From Sediminibacterium roseum (lineage in GTDB: Bacteria; Bacteroidota; Bacteroidia; Chitinophagales; Chitinophagaceae): a DNA stretch of 64,000 nt. The stretch lies in NCBI RefSeq assembly GCF_009939005.1, contig NZ_JAACJS010000002.1, forward strand, positions 278,646 through 342,645. The letters are read 5' to 3'. Position 1 is the stretch's first letter, and the number at the start of each line of letters is the position of its first letter. This document shows positions 18,082 through 27,067 of the stretch, one piece after another. Position numbers and translations under genes: made by a program. The notes beneath the pieces were generated by a model, which saw only the letters and a program-made list of their open reading frames with translations, had not been told where the DNA came from and made no database searches.

Positions 18082-18094
18082 CGGGGCTCTTCTG
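18070..18094 (+). terminator. Terminator overlapping the stop codon of the deacetylase gene
   Basis: Stem AGCCCCG / CGGGGCT (18070-18076, 18082-18088); the loop holds the TAA stop, and CTTCT follows. T-run is short, so strength is uncertain. Confidence 0.6.
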
Positions 18095-18135
18095 ATCTAC
18101 AACCTAACCTATGCTTGAGAATCCTTTATGAATGG

Positions 18136-18234
18136 AACGTGAACGGTGAACACGGATCGTAGTGACCGTTCATTTGCAGATTGAACCTGGATCCTTAAAC
18201 CTTATTCAGAAATTCAATGTTCACCGTTCACGTT
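18136..18234. repeat. 16-bp perfect inverted repeat between convergent genes
   Basis: AACGTGAACGGTGAAC at 18136-18151 and its exact complement at 18219-18234, with 67 bases between. It lies between the converging deacetylase and PepSY-like genes. The spacer contains GACCGTTCATTT, another half-match to the same word. Confidence 0.55.
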
Positions 18235-18248
18235 GCGGTTCAAGCGTA

Positions 18249-18689
18249 TTATTTGATTTTTCCCTTGAACACAGAAACATCACCAAAGGCGCTTACCTCG
18301 AGGATCTGTTTCCTGTTGCTATCTGCCACCATTACATAGTATTTTGATTGTTCGCCGCTGGTAAACTCCAGCGCTTCTGTGATGGTGAAAGTTGGATACG
18401 TTTTTTTGATCTTTTTCAAACCTTTCGCTGGGAGCTGGCTCAGTTCCATTTTCTGCGTGGTGCCGATGAGGTCGCCGTCTTTTGCAAAGAATGCGGTCAT
18501 CTCTTCATCGTCAACGGTAAAAGTAGCGCTGAGAAACTGTGGTGCTTCGGCCCACTCAACATTGGTGGCGCGGGGGAACAGGATCTCGAAATTGTTTTTC
18601 ATCTGGCGTGAAACCTTAGCAACATCTGCTGCAAAAGAACTTCCGGCGGCTGCTAACACAATGAGTGCTGCGATAAATAATTTTTTCAT
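18249..18689 (-). CDS. Exported PepSY-like protein
   Basis: 146 aa with a signal peptide (residues 1-20, cleavage SSFA-A). The mature part has the PepSY-like arrangement: VSRQMKNNFEILFPRATNVEWAE helix, AFFAKDGDLIGTTQKM strand pair, then a second PepSY-like half (LKKIKKTYPTFTITEALEF). Such small periplasmic proteins are common in Bacteroidota and their function is unknown. It stands alone between two intergenic regions. Confidence 0.7.
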   Translation of the reverse strand: MKKLFIAALIVLAAAGSSFAADVAKVSRQMKNNFEILFPRATNVEWAEAPQFLSATFTVDDEEMTAFFAKDGDLIGTTQKMELSQLPAKGLKKIKKTYPTFTITEALEFTSGEQSKYYVMVADSNRKQILEVSAFGDVSVFKGKIK

Positions 18690-19117
18690 AGTGGTTCGTT
18701 TTTAATTTTATAATAAATGTTGTTTGATGTCATTTTTTATTGACAATCCAAATCTAAAAACCTTCCCTTCTTTTTATTTTGAATTGTGACGGAAACAAGG
18801 TTTTTACCACCCCGATGTTACAAACGGTAGCCAACACCCGCCGATTTATACCGTGAAACCGCGTGAAACGCAATGCCAGCAAGTGTTTCAGCCAATTTCT
18901 TAACGGATTCTTAAAACCAGTGACGAATGGATTGTACGGTGTGTCCGGTTTGGTATGAACGGCGGGAATCCCTTGTGCGCTGCGTATACAAACCTGCGGC
19001 AACCGGTATTTATGTAAAAAGTCGGGTCGATTTTCTTAACAATTGCGTAATGTAAAAGAGCGACAATAATGCCTTGGTCGCCATTTTGCCGGTTGAAAGT
19101 TGGCGTTGTCGAAAAAC
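18690..19117. other. Intergenic region without a supportable gene
   Basis: AT-rich near 18690-18790, then mixed composition. Only short frames lacking family likeness are seen on either strand. The right end leads into the sdpR operator. Confidence 0.5.
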
Positions 19118-19137
19118 ATTTAGATATTTGTCTAAAT
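19118..19137. promoter_or_regulatory. Dyad operator of the sdpR-sdpI operon
   Basis: ATTTAGA, six bases, TCTAAAT: a perfect 7-bp inverted repeat that includes the box-like TAGATATTTG. It lies 14 bases ahead of the sdpR start. ArsR-family repressors bind AT-rich dyads of this type, so autorepression is likely. Confidence 0.65.
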
Positions 19138-19151
19138 ATATAATCAATCAT

Positions 19152-19418
19152 TTGAACTTATTATTCAAGGCGCTTAACGACCAGACGCGGCGGGAGATAC
19201 TGGAGTTGTTGAAAGATGGTGATCTTACGGCAGGCGAGATTGCGGACCGGTTCCATATTTCCAAACCGAGCATATCGCACCACCTCGATCTTTTGAAACA
19301 GGCGGAGCTGGTAACATCGGTGAAAGAGGGGCAGTTTATCTATTACTCGCTTAATACTACGGTGATGGACGAGGTGTTGAAATGGATCATTCAATTCTCA
19401 AAAAACAAAAAGAAATAG
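19152..19418 (+). CDS. sdpR: ArsR-family autorepressor, SdpR type
   Basis: 88 aa winged-helix repressor. LFKALNDQTRREILELLKDGDLTAGEIADRF and ISKPSISHHLDLLKQAELV form the classic ArsR helix-turn-helix, and the close match to SdpR plus the adjacent sdpI-like gene support the name. No metal-binding Cys is present, so it does not sense thiophilic metals directly. The TTG at 19152 gives the family's usual N-terminus (one or two residues before LFKALND); the longer frame from 19074 would run through the operator. In Bacillus, SdpR is sequestered by membrane SdpI; the same may hold here. Confidence 0.85.
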   Translation: MNLLFKALNDQTRREILELLKDGDLTAGEIADRFHISKPSISHHLDLLKQAELVTSVKEGQFIYYSLNTTVMDEVLKWIIQFSKNKKK

Positions 19419-19419
19419 C

Positions 19420-20079
19420 ATGAAAAAGTTTTCAACCATGGCAACCCTGCTGGTATTGCTGATTGTTGCGATACCATTGGTCTATGCTGCCATCATTTAT
19501 CCCGGCCTGCCCCACACCATTCCCATTCATTTTGGCGCCAATGGTAAACCCGATGGTTTTGGTTCGAAAGACAACCTGTGGTTCAGCACCGGTCTTTTGT
19601 GTGTAGTGGCGCTCGGCGTTTATTTCCTGATGAGTGCGCTTCCTAAAATAGACCCAAAGAACAAGGCAGGGCGGTCGCCCGACGTATACAGGAAGATCGC
19701 TTTCGTGGTCGTGATATTTCTCACCGGCATAAACGTGACCATTGTTTCTTCGATGAAAGGAGACACGCTTGCCCTGAATCATTTTTTGTTGCCGTTGATG
19801 GGATTGTTCTTTGCGGTGCTTGGCAATTACATGCACAGCATCAAACCCAACTATTTCGTTGGCTTCCGCACGCCCTGGACGCTGGAGAGCGAAGACAACT
19901 GGCGCAAAACGCACCAGCTTGTAAGCAAGATCTGGGTGCCCGGCGGGCTGCTCATCACCATCGCCACCTTTTTCCTGCCGATGGAGCTGGGCATCTTCGT
20001 TTTGCTGATCGTGCTCATCCCCATGATCGCGATACCCGCCGTGTTCTCCTACCGCTACTATAAAAAACACGGTGTATAA
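19420..20079 (+). CDS. sdpI: SdpI-family membrane protein with DUF1648 domain
   Basis: 219 aa with about six membrane segments. The N-terminal DUF1648 half contains LPHTIPIHFGANGKPDGFGSK (split here by spacing: PxxIPxHFxxxGxxD pattern near 31-45); the C-terminal SdpI half contains VGFRTPWTL and a downstream WRKTHQL, both hallmarks. It begins one base after the sdpR stop, a tight operon. In Bacillus SdpI confers immunity to the SdpC toxin and titrates SdpR; no sdpC-like toxin gene is visible here, so the role may be general envelope stress. Confidence 0.85.
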   Translation: MKKFSTMATLLVLLIVAIPLVYAAIIYPGLPHTIPIHFGANGKPDGFGSKDNLWFSTGLLCVVALGVYFLMSALPKIDPKNKAGRSPDVYRKIAFVVVIFLTGINVTIVSSMKGDTLALNHFLLPLMGLFFAVLGNYMHSIKPNYFVGFRTPWTLESEDNWRKTHQLVSKIWVPGGLLITIATFFLPMELGIFVLLIVLIPMIAIPAVFSYRYYKKHGV

Positions 20080-20100
20080 TTTCACACCCCCGGCGGCCAA

Positions 20101-20127
20101 CTGTGTTTTTCCGTGAAATCCGTGGCA
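20101..20127. repeat. Dispersed intergenic repeat, copy 1
   Basis: A 27-base word, CTGTG..., running through CCGTGAAATCCGTGGCA, between sdpI and the ACP phosphodiesterase gene. Near-identical copies form both arms of the palindrome at 28011-28104. Confidence 0.6.
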
Positions 20128-20167
20128 TCATTCTTGTTTCCCGGCTCTTCACACGTATCTTCTACCC

Positions 20168-20761
20168 ATGAATTACCTCGCCCACGCCTATCTATCCTTC
20201 CATCAACCACAGGTATTGGTGGGAAACATGATCAGCGATTTTGTAAAGGGCCGCAAACAATTCGATTACCCCCCGGTGGTGCAGCAGGGCATCCGCCTGC
20301 ACAGAGCCATCGATACGTTCACCGACCAGCATCCCGCCACCAAAAGGGCAAAAGAATTTCTGAAACCTGCGGTTGGCCCCTACAGTGGTGCCTTTGTGGA
20401 TGTGGTGTACGACCATTTCCTCGCGCTCGATGCAACGCATTTCACCGAAACCGGCCTCCGGTCTTTTGCAGAAGAGGTGTATGCGCAACTCCACAGCAAC
20501 CTATCCTTATTGCCCGAACGTTTTGCGGCACTGTTGCCTTATATGTCTCAGCAGAACTGGCTGTTTGGTTACCGCTTCACAGACGGCATCGAAAAAAGTT
20601 TTGGCGGCGTGGTGCGCAGGGCGCAGTATTTAAACAGTTCTGCAGAAGTGTTCGATCTCTTTGTGCTTCACTACGATGCGCTGCACGAAGCATACAAGGC
20701 TTTTTTCCCCGAGCTGTACCAATATACTTCCACACAATTCAACGCTTTGCTAATACAATAG
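20168..20761 (+). CDS. acpH: Acyl carrier protein phosphodiesterase
   Basis: 197 aa. The opening MNYLAHAYLSF, then VLVGNMISDFVKGR near 19-32 and GIRLHRAIDTFTDQHP near 44-59, are the conserved segments of the AcpH/DUF479 family, HD-like metal enzymes that remove the 4'-phosphopantetheine arm from holo-ACP. YDHFLA near 80-85 adds another expected metal-binding position. Cytoplasmic, normal length, single gene. Confidence 0.85.
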   Translation: MNYLAHAYLSFHQPQVLVGNMISDFVKGRKQFDYPPVVQQGIRLHRAIDTFTDQHPATKRAKEFLKPAVGPYSGAFVDVVYDHFLALDATHFTETGLRSFAEEVYAQLHSNLSLLPERFAALLPYMSQQNWLFGYRFTDGIEKSFGGVVRRAQYLNSSAEVFDLFVLHYDALHEAYKAFFPELYQYTSTQFNALLIQ

Positions 20762-20765
20762 CGGT

Positions 20766-20773
20766 TATCTTTG
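20766..20773 (+). promoter_or_regulatory. -7 promoter box of the DUF2911 gene
   Basis: TATCTTTG matches the consensus exactly and lies 15 bases ahead of the ATG at 20789, so transcription begins after the in-frame TTG at 20771 and supports the later start. Confidence 0.55.
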
Positions 20774-20788
20774 GTAAAATCCTTTTCA

Positions 20789-21349
20789 ATGAAAGTAGTA
20801 GTAAGCCTCGTTTGTATGCTTGCTTTTTTCTCCTCGCAGGCACAGAAGCCAACGGACCTGGATAAGTCGCCGATGGACATGAATTACTGGCCCCACAACT
20901 ATCCCATCCTTAAAATGAACGGCAAAGCGAGGTCGATGCCCATTGCGCGTGTGCTGTATGGACGGCCGATGATCAACGGAAGGACCATTTTTGGCAGCAT
21001 CCAGAAATACGATGAGGTATGGAGGCTGGGCGCGAACGAGGCAACGGAGATCGAATTCTTTACAAATGTAAAAGTGGCGGGCAAGTTCATTGCCAAAGGA
21101 CGCTACACCATGTACTGCATTCCGCACGAAACAAAATGGACATTGATCATCAACCGGGATAATTACAGCTGGGGACATTTCAAATACGACAGCAAGAAAG
21201 ATGTGCTCCGCAAAGATGTGGAGCTCGACAAAACAAACGATACCGTTGAGGCCTTCACCATGTATTTTGATGAAACACGCACCGGCGCCAATCTTGTTTT
21301 GTTATGGGATGATCTGAAAGCGGTACTGCCCATGTCGGTAGCGCCGTGA
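20789..21349 (+). CDS. Exported DUF2911 protein
   Basis: 186 aa with a signal peptide (residues 1-18, ending SSQA-Q). The DUF2911 core is clear: ARVLYGRPMINGRTIFG near 45-61, YDEVWRLGANEATEIEF near 68-84, then IPHETKWTLIINRD. The family is widespread in Bacteroidota, sits outside the cytoplasm, and has no known function. The start is the ATG after the -7 box. Confidence 0.85.
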   Translation: MKVVVSLVCMLAFFSSQAQKPTDLDKSPMDMNYWPHNYPILKMNGKARSMPIARVLYGRPMINGRTIFGSIQKYDEVWRLGANEATEIEFFTNVKVAGKFIAKGRYTMYCIPHETKWTLIINRDNYSWGHFKYDSKKDVLRKDVELDKTNDTVEAFTMYFDETRTGANLVLLWDDLKAVLPMSVAP

Positions 21350-21424
21350 TGCGGTCGGTATAACAAAGATCGTTTGCCGGATTCCATGTAAAACAACCAT
21401 TTCAATAACCACATAATAAAGTTC

Positions 21425-22564
21425 ATGAAACTCGCAACAAAATACATTCACGCAGGTGCAGAACCGGATCCATCTACAGGTGCGATCATGACCCCGATCT
21501 ACCAGACATCAACCTATGTACAGGAAGCGCCCGGGGTAAACAAAGGATATGAATACGCACGCAGCCAGAACCCAACACGCAAAGCTTTGGAAGATGCCTA
21601 TGCGCAAATAGAGAACGGCAGGTTTGGCCTGGCTTTCGGCAGTGGTGTTGCAGCAACAGATGCGGTGATCAAATTGTTATCGCCGGGCGACGAAGTGATC
21701 GCTGCGAACGATATGTATGGCGGAACCTACCGCCTCTTCACAAAAATATTTGCCAAGTACGGCATCCAGTTCACGTATGTTGATACAACCGATGTGAACA
21801 ACATCCGCAAAGCCATTTCGGAAAAGACAAAACTGATCTGGATAGAAACGCCTACCAACCCGCTCATGAACATCACGGATATTGAAGCGGTGGCGGCTGT
21901 GGCCAGGGAAGCAAAAGCGTGGTTGTGTGTAGACAATACCTTTGCATCACCCTACCTGCAGAACCCGCTCGATCTTGGGGCAGATATTGTTATGCATTCC
22001 GCTACCAAGTACCTCGGCGGGCACAGCGACCTGATACAGGGTTGTCTTGTGATGAACGATGAAAACCTCCGTGAACAATTGTATTTTATACAAAAAAGCT
22101 GCGGCGCGGTTCCGGGGCCGATGGATTGTTTCCTGGTTCTGCGTGGGATCAAAACGCTGCACATACGTATGCAGCGCCATTGCGAGAACGGTGAGAAGAT
22201 CGCCCATTTTTTGCGCAACCATCCGAAAGTAGGAAAAGTATACTGGTGCGGATTTGAGGACCATCACAACTACGCCATCGCCAAAAAACAAATGCGCGGT
22301 TTTGGGGGAATGATGAGTTTTGTTTTGAAAAACGACAGCGTTGATGAAGCCAAACGCGTTCTTTCCTCCACAAAAATATTTTCATTGGCAGAAAGCCTGG
22401 GCGGTGTTGAGTCATTGATCAACCATCCTGCGTCTATGACGCATGCTTCCATTCCACGCGAGGAAAGAATAAAGAATGGGTTGAGCGATAGTTTGATCCG
22501 CCTGAGCGTGGGCATCGAGGATGTGGATGACCTGGTTGCCGATCTTACAGCAGCGATCGGTTAG
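21425..22564 (+). CDS. Cys/Met metabolism PLP enzyme (cystathionine gamma-synthase/lyase type)
   Basis: 379 aa fold-type I PLP enzyme. The PLP lysine is Lys195 in HSATKYLGGHSD; YEYARSQNPTR (near 38-48), the SGVAA segment and the C-terminal ESLIN / RLSVGIED segment that binds the substrate carboxylate are all present. Members catalyse transsulfuration: cystathionine formation from activated homoserine and Cys, or its breakdown. Sequence alone does not separate synthase, gamma-lyase or O-acetylhomoserine sulfhydrylase. No methionine genes are adjacent. A bidirectional terminator follows. Confidence 0.88.
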   Translation: MKLATKYIHAGAEPDPSTGAIMTPIYQTSTYVQEAPGVNKGYEYARSQNPTRKALEDAYAQIENGRFGLAFGSGVAATDAVIKLLSPGDEVIAANDMYGGTYRLFTKIFAKYGIQFTYVDTTDVNNIRKAISEKTKLIWIETPTNPLMNITDIEAVAAVAREAKAWLCVDNTFASPYLQNPLDLGADIVMHSATKYLGGHSDLIQGCLVMNDENLREQLYFIQKSCGAVPGPMDCFLVLRGIKTLHIRMQRHCENGEKIAHFLRNHPKVGKVYWCGFEDHHNYAIAKKQMRGFGGMMSFVLKNDSVDEAKRVLSSTKIFSLAESLGGVESLINHPASMTHASIPREERIKNGLSDSLIRLSVGIEDVDDLVADLTAAIG

Positions 22565-22588
22565 GCTGCTGCGGCCGCTATTGTAAAG

Positions 22589-22635
22589 AGAAACGAAGAA
22601 AGGAGCAGATCAACTCTTTTCTTCGTTTCTTTTTT
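22589..22635. terminator. Bidirectional terminator between the PLP enzyme and bglX
   Basis: 17-bp arms at 22589-22605 and 22614-22630 with one G-T mismatch, 8-base loop, T-run on the plus strand and A/T-rich on the other side. It serves the convergent genes. Confidence 0.8.
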
Positions 22636-22638
22636 GTG

Positions 22639-24891
22639 TTACTTCAACTCAAAAGATGCCTCAACCGTGTTTTTTGAATCGCCGCCTACAAAAACCTTAA
22701 ACTTACCTGTTTCAAGTTTTACGTTTCCTTCCCCATCAAAAAAAGAAAGGTCCTTTGGGGTTAAAACAAAATCGACGGTTTTGGTTTCGCCTGCTTTCAA
22801 AAATATTTTCCGGAAGCCTTTCAACTCTTTCACCGGCCGAACGATCGAGGCTGTCATGTCGCGGATGTACAGCTGAACAACCTCCTCACCATCATAAGCG
22901 CCTGTGTTTTTTACCGTGATGCTTACGGGCAATTGGGTTTGTTTCGTTACTGTTTTACCGCAGTTCAGGTTTGCATATTCAAACGTTGTATAACTCAATC
23001 CAAACCCGAAAGGATACAAAGGCGCATTCGGGATATCGCGGTAACGCGAGGTGAAAGGGCCATCGCGTTTTTCGGGCGTGGGTCTTCCGGTGTTGATGTG
23101 GTTGTAGTAAACGGGGATCTGTCCAACAGCATACGGAAAGCTCATCACTGTTTTCCCCGAAGGGTTGTAATCACCCGCAAGCACATCGGCCACCGCGTTG
23201 CCGGTTTCTGTGCCGAGGATCCAGCACTGCAGTATCGCGTTGGTGAGATCTTTTACCTGGGTAAGTACGAGTGGCCTTCCGCTGTTGATCAGGGCAATAA
23301 CGGGTTTGCCGGTTTTCTGCAATGCTTTTAATACCTGCACCTGTCCCTCGGCAATGTTAAGATTTGCGAGCGATCTTTCTTCGCCCGATAATTTTCCGCT
23401 GAGGCCGATCACCACAACGATCGCATCGGCACCCGAGGCAGCGGACACTGCATCGCTGATCAGTTTTTCATTCGTGGTTGCGTCTGCGTTGTAGCCCTCG
23501 GCAAATGTAATTTTGGATGCGCCGAATTTCGACTGCAGCCCTTCCAGTACGCTCACGGCCTCATCTGCTTTTCCGTTGGCGATCCAGAAATCGAACATGT
23601 CTTCCTTGCTTTTTGCATAGTGGCCGATGAGTGCAATTTTGCCAAGCTGTTTTTTAAGCGGCAGTGCATTGGCATCGTTCTTTAACAACACCATTGAACT
23701 TCTTGCCGCTTTCAATGCTTCCGTTCGGTTGGCCGTTGTAAAAAGGCTGGCCGACTCGCGGGCCTCGTCTGAAAAACGGTAGGGATCCTCGAAGAGCCCG
23801 AGTTTGAATTTGTAGTACAGCACGCGCGATACAGCCTCGTCCACCTGTTTCATCGTAAGCTTTCCTTCCTTTACCAATTGCGGCAGGTATTGGATGATGA
23901 GTTTCGATTCCATATCCATCATACTGCCCGCTTCCAGGGCCTTGCGTGTGGCGTCTTTCCCGTCTTCTGCATAACCATGTGTAACGATCTCTCCAAAGGA
24001 GCCCCAATCGCTCACTACCAGCCCTTTGAAGTTCCATTTCTTTTTGAGCACATCATCCACCAGGTATTTATTAGCCGTTGCGGGAACGCCGTCTACGAGG
24101 TTGAACGAATTCATTACGGTTGCCGCACCCGCATCTACCGCGGCCTTGTAAGGAGGCAGGTATTTGTTCCACAATGCGCTGCGCGATACATCTACATTGC
24201 CGTATTCTCTTCCGGCTTCCGATAAACCGTATGCGGCGTAGTGTTTTACGCAGGCCAACACATGGTTCGCATCATCCAGATCGCCCTGTAAACCTTTTAC
24301 GCGGGCAGCCGCTACTTTTTCTCCATACCAGGTGTCTTCACCCGCACCTTCCATCACACGCCCCCAGCGTGGGTCGTTGCTGATATCACACATCGGCGCA
24401 AAGGTCCAGTGGAGCCCGGCCGCCGCTGCTTCCCTTGCTGCCACCGAAGCATTTTTTTCGATCTGCGGAAGATCCCAGCTGCAGGCTTCTGCAAGGGGGA
24501 TGGGGAAAATGGTTTTGTATCCATGGATCACATCAAATGCAAAAAGGATGGGTATGCCCAGGCGCGTTTCTTCCACCGCCACTTTCTGGATGTTGCGCGT
24601 TTCTTTCACACCGGTAACATTGAGAAAAGAGCCCACCTTGCTCTCGCGCACCATCTGCACCTTGGCCTGCTGGTTGGCATCGTTTACTGCCGGGCCGGTG
24701 AATACACCACCGTTGAGCTGGTTGAGCTGGCCGGCTTTTTCTTCAAGGGTCATGCGATGCAGCAGATCGGCGATCCGCTGGTTAATGGTTAGCTTTGCAT
24801 TTTTGTAGGCCGGGCCTGGCGCCGGTTTTTTCTGGGCAAAAACAAATTGGGAACAGGCAAGCAGGCAAACAATGGCAATTTTTTTAAGCAT
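22639..24891 (-). CDS. bglX: Glycoside hydrolase family 3 beta-glucosidase, BglX type
   Basis: 750 aa with a signal peptide (residues 1-19, ending VFA-Q), so periplasmic or exported. It has the GH3 N-terminal TIM barrel, with the catalytic nucleophile Asp295 in VVSDWGS, KHYAAYG near 217, the GH3 C-terminal sandwich (about 400-620, SGEERSL holding the candidate acid/base Glu) and a fibronectin-III-like domain (about 660-740) at the end. It should remove terminal beta-linked glucose from oligosaccharides. On the minus strand a TATATTTA box lies about 20 bases before the ATG. No SusC/SusD pair is nearby, so it is not in an obvious polysaccharide-utilisation locus. Confidence 0.93.
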   Translation of the reverse strand: MLKKIAIVCLLACSQFVFAQKKPAPGPAYKNAKLTINQRIADLLHRMTLEEKAGQLNQLNGGVFTGPAVNDANQQAKVQMVRESKVGSFLNVTGVKETRNIQKVAVEETRLGIPILFAFDVIHGYKTIFPIPLAEACSWDLPQIEKNASVAAREAAAAGLHWTFAPMCDISNDPRWGRVMEGAGEDTWYGEKVAAARVKGLQGDLDDANHVLACVKHYAAYGLSEAGREYGNVDVSRSALWNKYLPPYKAAVDAGAATVMNSFNLVDGVPATANKYLVDDVLKKKWNFKGLVVSDWGSFGEIVTHGYAEDGKDATRKALEAGSMMDMESKLIIQYLPQLVKEGKLTMKQVDEAVSRVLYYKFKLGLFEDPYRFSDEARESASLFTTANRTEALKAARSSMVLLKNDANALPLKKQLGKIALIGHYAKSKEDMFDFWIANGKADEAVSVLEGLQSKFGASKITFAEGYNADATTNEKLISDAVSAASGADAIVVVIGLSGKLSGEERSLANLNIAEGQVQVLKALQKTGKPVIALINSGRPLVLTQVKDLTNAILQCWILGTETGNAVADVLAGDYNPSGKTVMSFPYAVGQIPVYYNHINTGRPTPEKRDGPFTSRYRDIPNAPLYPFGFGLSYTTFEYANLNCGKTVTKQTQLPVSITVKNTGAYDGEEVVQLYIRDMTASIVRPVKELKGFRKIFLKAGETKTVDFVLTPKDLSFFDGEGNVKLETGKFKVFVGGDSKNTVEASFELK

Positions 24892-24980
24892 CGGTTAGGT
24901 TTTGCGGGCGATAAATATAGGAAAGGTAGATAGTTTATAAAAGCGATAAGGCGAAGAAAGAGAAAACGATTTCGTAGATC

Positions 24981-25757
24981 ATGGAAAAAGAGAACCTGAA
25001 GGATTTTTTTGAAGCAAAAGTGAAGCAATACAACCGGCCATCGTTCATCAAGGACGATCCCGTATGTATTCCGCATCTTTTCACAAAAAAGCAGGATATA
25101 GAGATCGCGGGGTTGTTTGCCGCCATATTTGCCTGGGGAAACCGAACCACCATCATCAACAAATCAAAAGAACTGATGGGGCTGATGGGAAATGAGCCAC
25201 ACGATTTCTGCCTCAACCACAGCGAAAATGATCTCAGGTCGCTGCTGCAGTTCAAACACCGCACCTTCAATGCAACGGACCTGTTGTATTTCATCGCATT
25301 CCTGAAACACCATTATACCAACAACAACAGCCTTGAAACCGCTTTCCTGAAGATCCCGCGCGGCGGGGAGCATACAATGGAGCAATCGCTGATCCATTTT
25401 CACAATTATTTTTTCTCGCTGGAGCATGTGCCCGGCAGAACAAAAAAGCACATTGCCACTCCTTACAAGGGCTCCACCTGCAAACGCATCAACATGTACC
25501 TGCGCTGGATGGTGCGGCGCGATAAGAACGGTGTTGATTTTGGTATCTGGAAAAAAATAAGTCCTGCAGACCTGGTCTGCCCCATAGACCTGCACGTGGC
25601 GCGTGTTGCAAAGCGGTTTGATCTGTTACACAGGAAACAGACCGATTGGCTGGCCGCTGTTGAACTAACGGCGTATTTGAAGAAACTGGATCCGCTCGAC
25701 CCGGTAAAATTCGATTTTGCTTTGTTTGGATTGGGTGTGATGGAAAAATTTCAATAA
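24981..25757 (+). CDS. TIGR02757 (DUF2400) family protein
   Basis: 258 aa, no signal peptide. The conserved opening DPVCIPHLF near 26-34, the FAWGNRTTIINKS stretch near 51-63, and RINMYLRWMVRRD near 171-183 followed by PIDLHVARVAKRF mark this Bacteroidota-typical family. The fold resembles HhH-GPD DNA glycosylases by some predictions, but no activity is established. Single gene, divergent from bglX. Confidence 0.85.
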   Translation: MEKENLKDFFEAKVKQYNRPSFIKDDPVCIPHLFTKKQDIEIAGLFAAIFAWGNRTTIINKSKELMGLMGNEPHDFCLNHSENDLRSLLQFKHRTFNATDLLYFIAFLKHHYTNNNSLETAFLKIPRGGEHTMEQSLIHFHNYFFSLEHVPGRTKKHIATPYKGSTCKRINMYLRWMVRRDKNGVDFGIWKKISPADLVCPIDLHVARVAKRFDLLHRKQTDWLAAVELTAYLKKLDPLDPVKFDFALFGLGVMEKFQ

Positions 25758-25794
25758 GCGGTATTGAACTGGGCCAGGAACAATGCATGCAAAA

Positions 25795-25827
25795 AAAAGC
25801 GCCGGTGATTTCGGCACCGGCGCTTTT
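25795..25827. terminator. Bidirectional terminator between TIGR02757 and gcvT genes
   Basis: Perfect 13-bp arms AAAAGCGCCGGTG / CACCGGCGCTTTT, 7-base loop, with an A-run before and T-run after. Confidence 0.93.
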
Positions 25828-25847
25828 GATCATGCATAAGACCGTTG

Positions 25848-26933
25848 TTAACTGAACGGCGCTTTTACCACCTTGGCCTTAACGCCGGTATTCCTGATGT
25901 CGATAAAGATCTCTGTATCCAATGCGGCGTGTGAAGTGGCCACATATCCCAGCCCGATCGCTTTGCCGAGCGACGGTGCCTGTGTTCCGCTGGTTACCTT
26001 GCCGATGGTATTTCCTGCTGCATCTTTGATAAGGTAATCGTGGCGGGGTATGCCGCGGTCGATCATTTCAAAGCCAACCAGTTTGCGGGTTACGCCTTCT
26101 GCTTTTTGTTTCTGAAGTATCTCTTTCGCCGTAAAATCCTTGGTGAATTTTGTGATCCAGCCCAACCCGCCTTCCAATGGAGAAGTGGTATCGTCGATAT
26201 CGTTTCCGTAAAGACAATAACCCATTTCAAGCCTGAGTGTATCGCGTGCACCGAGCCCGATCGGTTTCAATCCCTGTGGTGTGCCGATCTCGAAGATTGC
26301 ATCCCATATTTTATCGGCAGCGCCGTCTTTGTCTTCAAAATAGATTTCTACGCCGCCCGACCCTGTATAGCCTGTGGCACTCACGAGCACATTGTCAACC
26401 CCCGCAAATTTTCCTTTGGTAAAGGTGTAGTATTTGAGGTTCATGATGTCGGTATCAACAAGCGGCTGCAGGATCTTTGTTGCATTTGGTCCCTGGATGG
26501 CGAGGAGACAGGTTTTGTCGCTGATGTTGTGCATCTCCACATTCTTTGTATTGTATTTGCTGATCCAGTTCCAGTCTTTTTCAATGTTCGATGCGTTTAC
26601 AACAAGCATGTATACTTTGTTCTGCTCAATGCAATACACGATCAGGTCGTCTACGATCCCGCCTTCCTCGTTCGGCAGGCAACTGTACTGCGCCTGCCCG
26701 TTGGTGATCTTTGAAGCATCGTTGGAGGTTACGCGCTGGATCAGGTCGAGGGCGTTTTCTCCTTTGAGCATGAATTCGCCCATATGGCTCACATCAAAAA
26801 CACCTGCATTTTTGCGAACGGCTGCGTGTTCATCGTTGATACCTGTATAACTGATCGGCATGTTATAGCCCGCAAACTCGGCCATCTTGGCGCCAAGTGC
26901 AATGTGTTTCCGGGTGAAGGGAGTGTTTTTCAT
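25848..26933 (-). CDS. gcvT: Glycine cleavage system T protein (aminomethyltransferase)
   Basis: 361 aa cytoplasmic enzyme that transfers the methylene group from aminomethyl-lipoyl-GcvH to tetrahydrofolate, releasing ammonia. Start at [20 protein letters not shown]; the seven residues upstream from a further ATG lie within the promoter region. Family motifs seen: SHMGEF near 48-53, [20 protein letters not shown] near 188-196, and [21 protein letters not shown] with the active-site Asp/Glu region. No gcvH or gcvP is adjacent, common in this phylum. Confidence 0.95.
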   Translation of the reverse strand: MKNTPFTRKHIALGAKMAEFAGYNMPISYTGINDEHAAVRKNAGVFDVSHMGEFMLKGENALDLIQRVTSNDASKITNGQAQYSCLPNEEGGIVDDLIVYCIEQNKVYMLVVNASNIEKDWNWISKYNTKNVEMHNISDKTCLLAIQGPNATKILQPLVDTDIMNLKYYTFTKGKFAGVDNVLVSATGYTGSGGVEIYFEDKDGAADKIWDAIFEIGTPQGLKPIGLGARDTLRLEMGYCLYGNDIDDTTSPLEGGLGWITKFTKDFTAKEILQKQKAEGVTRKLVGFEMIDRGIPRHDYLIKDAAGNTIGKVTSGTQAPSLGKAIGLGYVATSHAALDTEIFIDIRNTGVKAKVVKAPFS

Positions 26934-26951
26934 CGTTAGGTTGTTAGGACG

Positions 26952-26959
26952 CAAAAATA
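26952..26959 (-). promoter_or_regulatory. -7 promoter box of gcvT
   Basis: Minus-strand TATTTTTG matches TAnnTTTG exactly, 18 bases ahead of the gcvT ATG at 26933. It overlaps the alternative upstream ATG at 26954, which argues against that start. Confidence 0.6.
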
Positions 26960-27007
26960 GGGCTTTGATCTTGGAATTTGTGGATTGTGAAATTTTGAAA
27001 CAGGCAT

Positions 27008-27041
27008 AAAAAAAAACCGCGGTTCATTTAACTACCGGCGG
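27008..27041 (-). terminator. Probable terminator of the gene at 27068
   Basis: Minus-strand stem CCGCCGGT / ACCGCGG with one bulged base, followed by nine T. Confidence 0.5.
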
Positions 27042-27067
27042 CTTCTTTTGTATAAAATTCCAAATGG

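Noticed and set aside
20113..20865. 250-codon plus-strand frame over the ACP phosphodiesterase gene
   Set aside because: Out of frame with acpH, which has conserved motifs; Cys/Arg-rich shadow.
26040..26714. 224-codon plus-strand frame inside gcvT
   Set aside because: Opposite strand of a clear GcvT; Cys/His/Phe-rich translation typical of antisense shadows.
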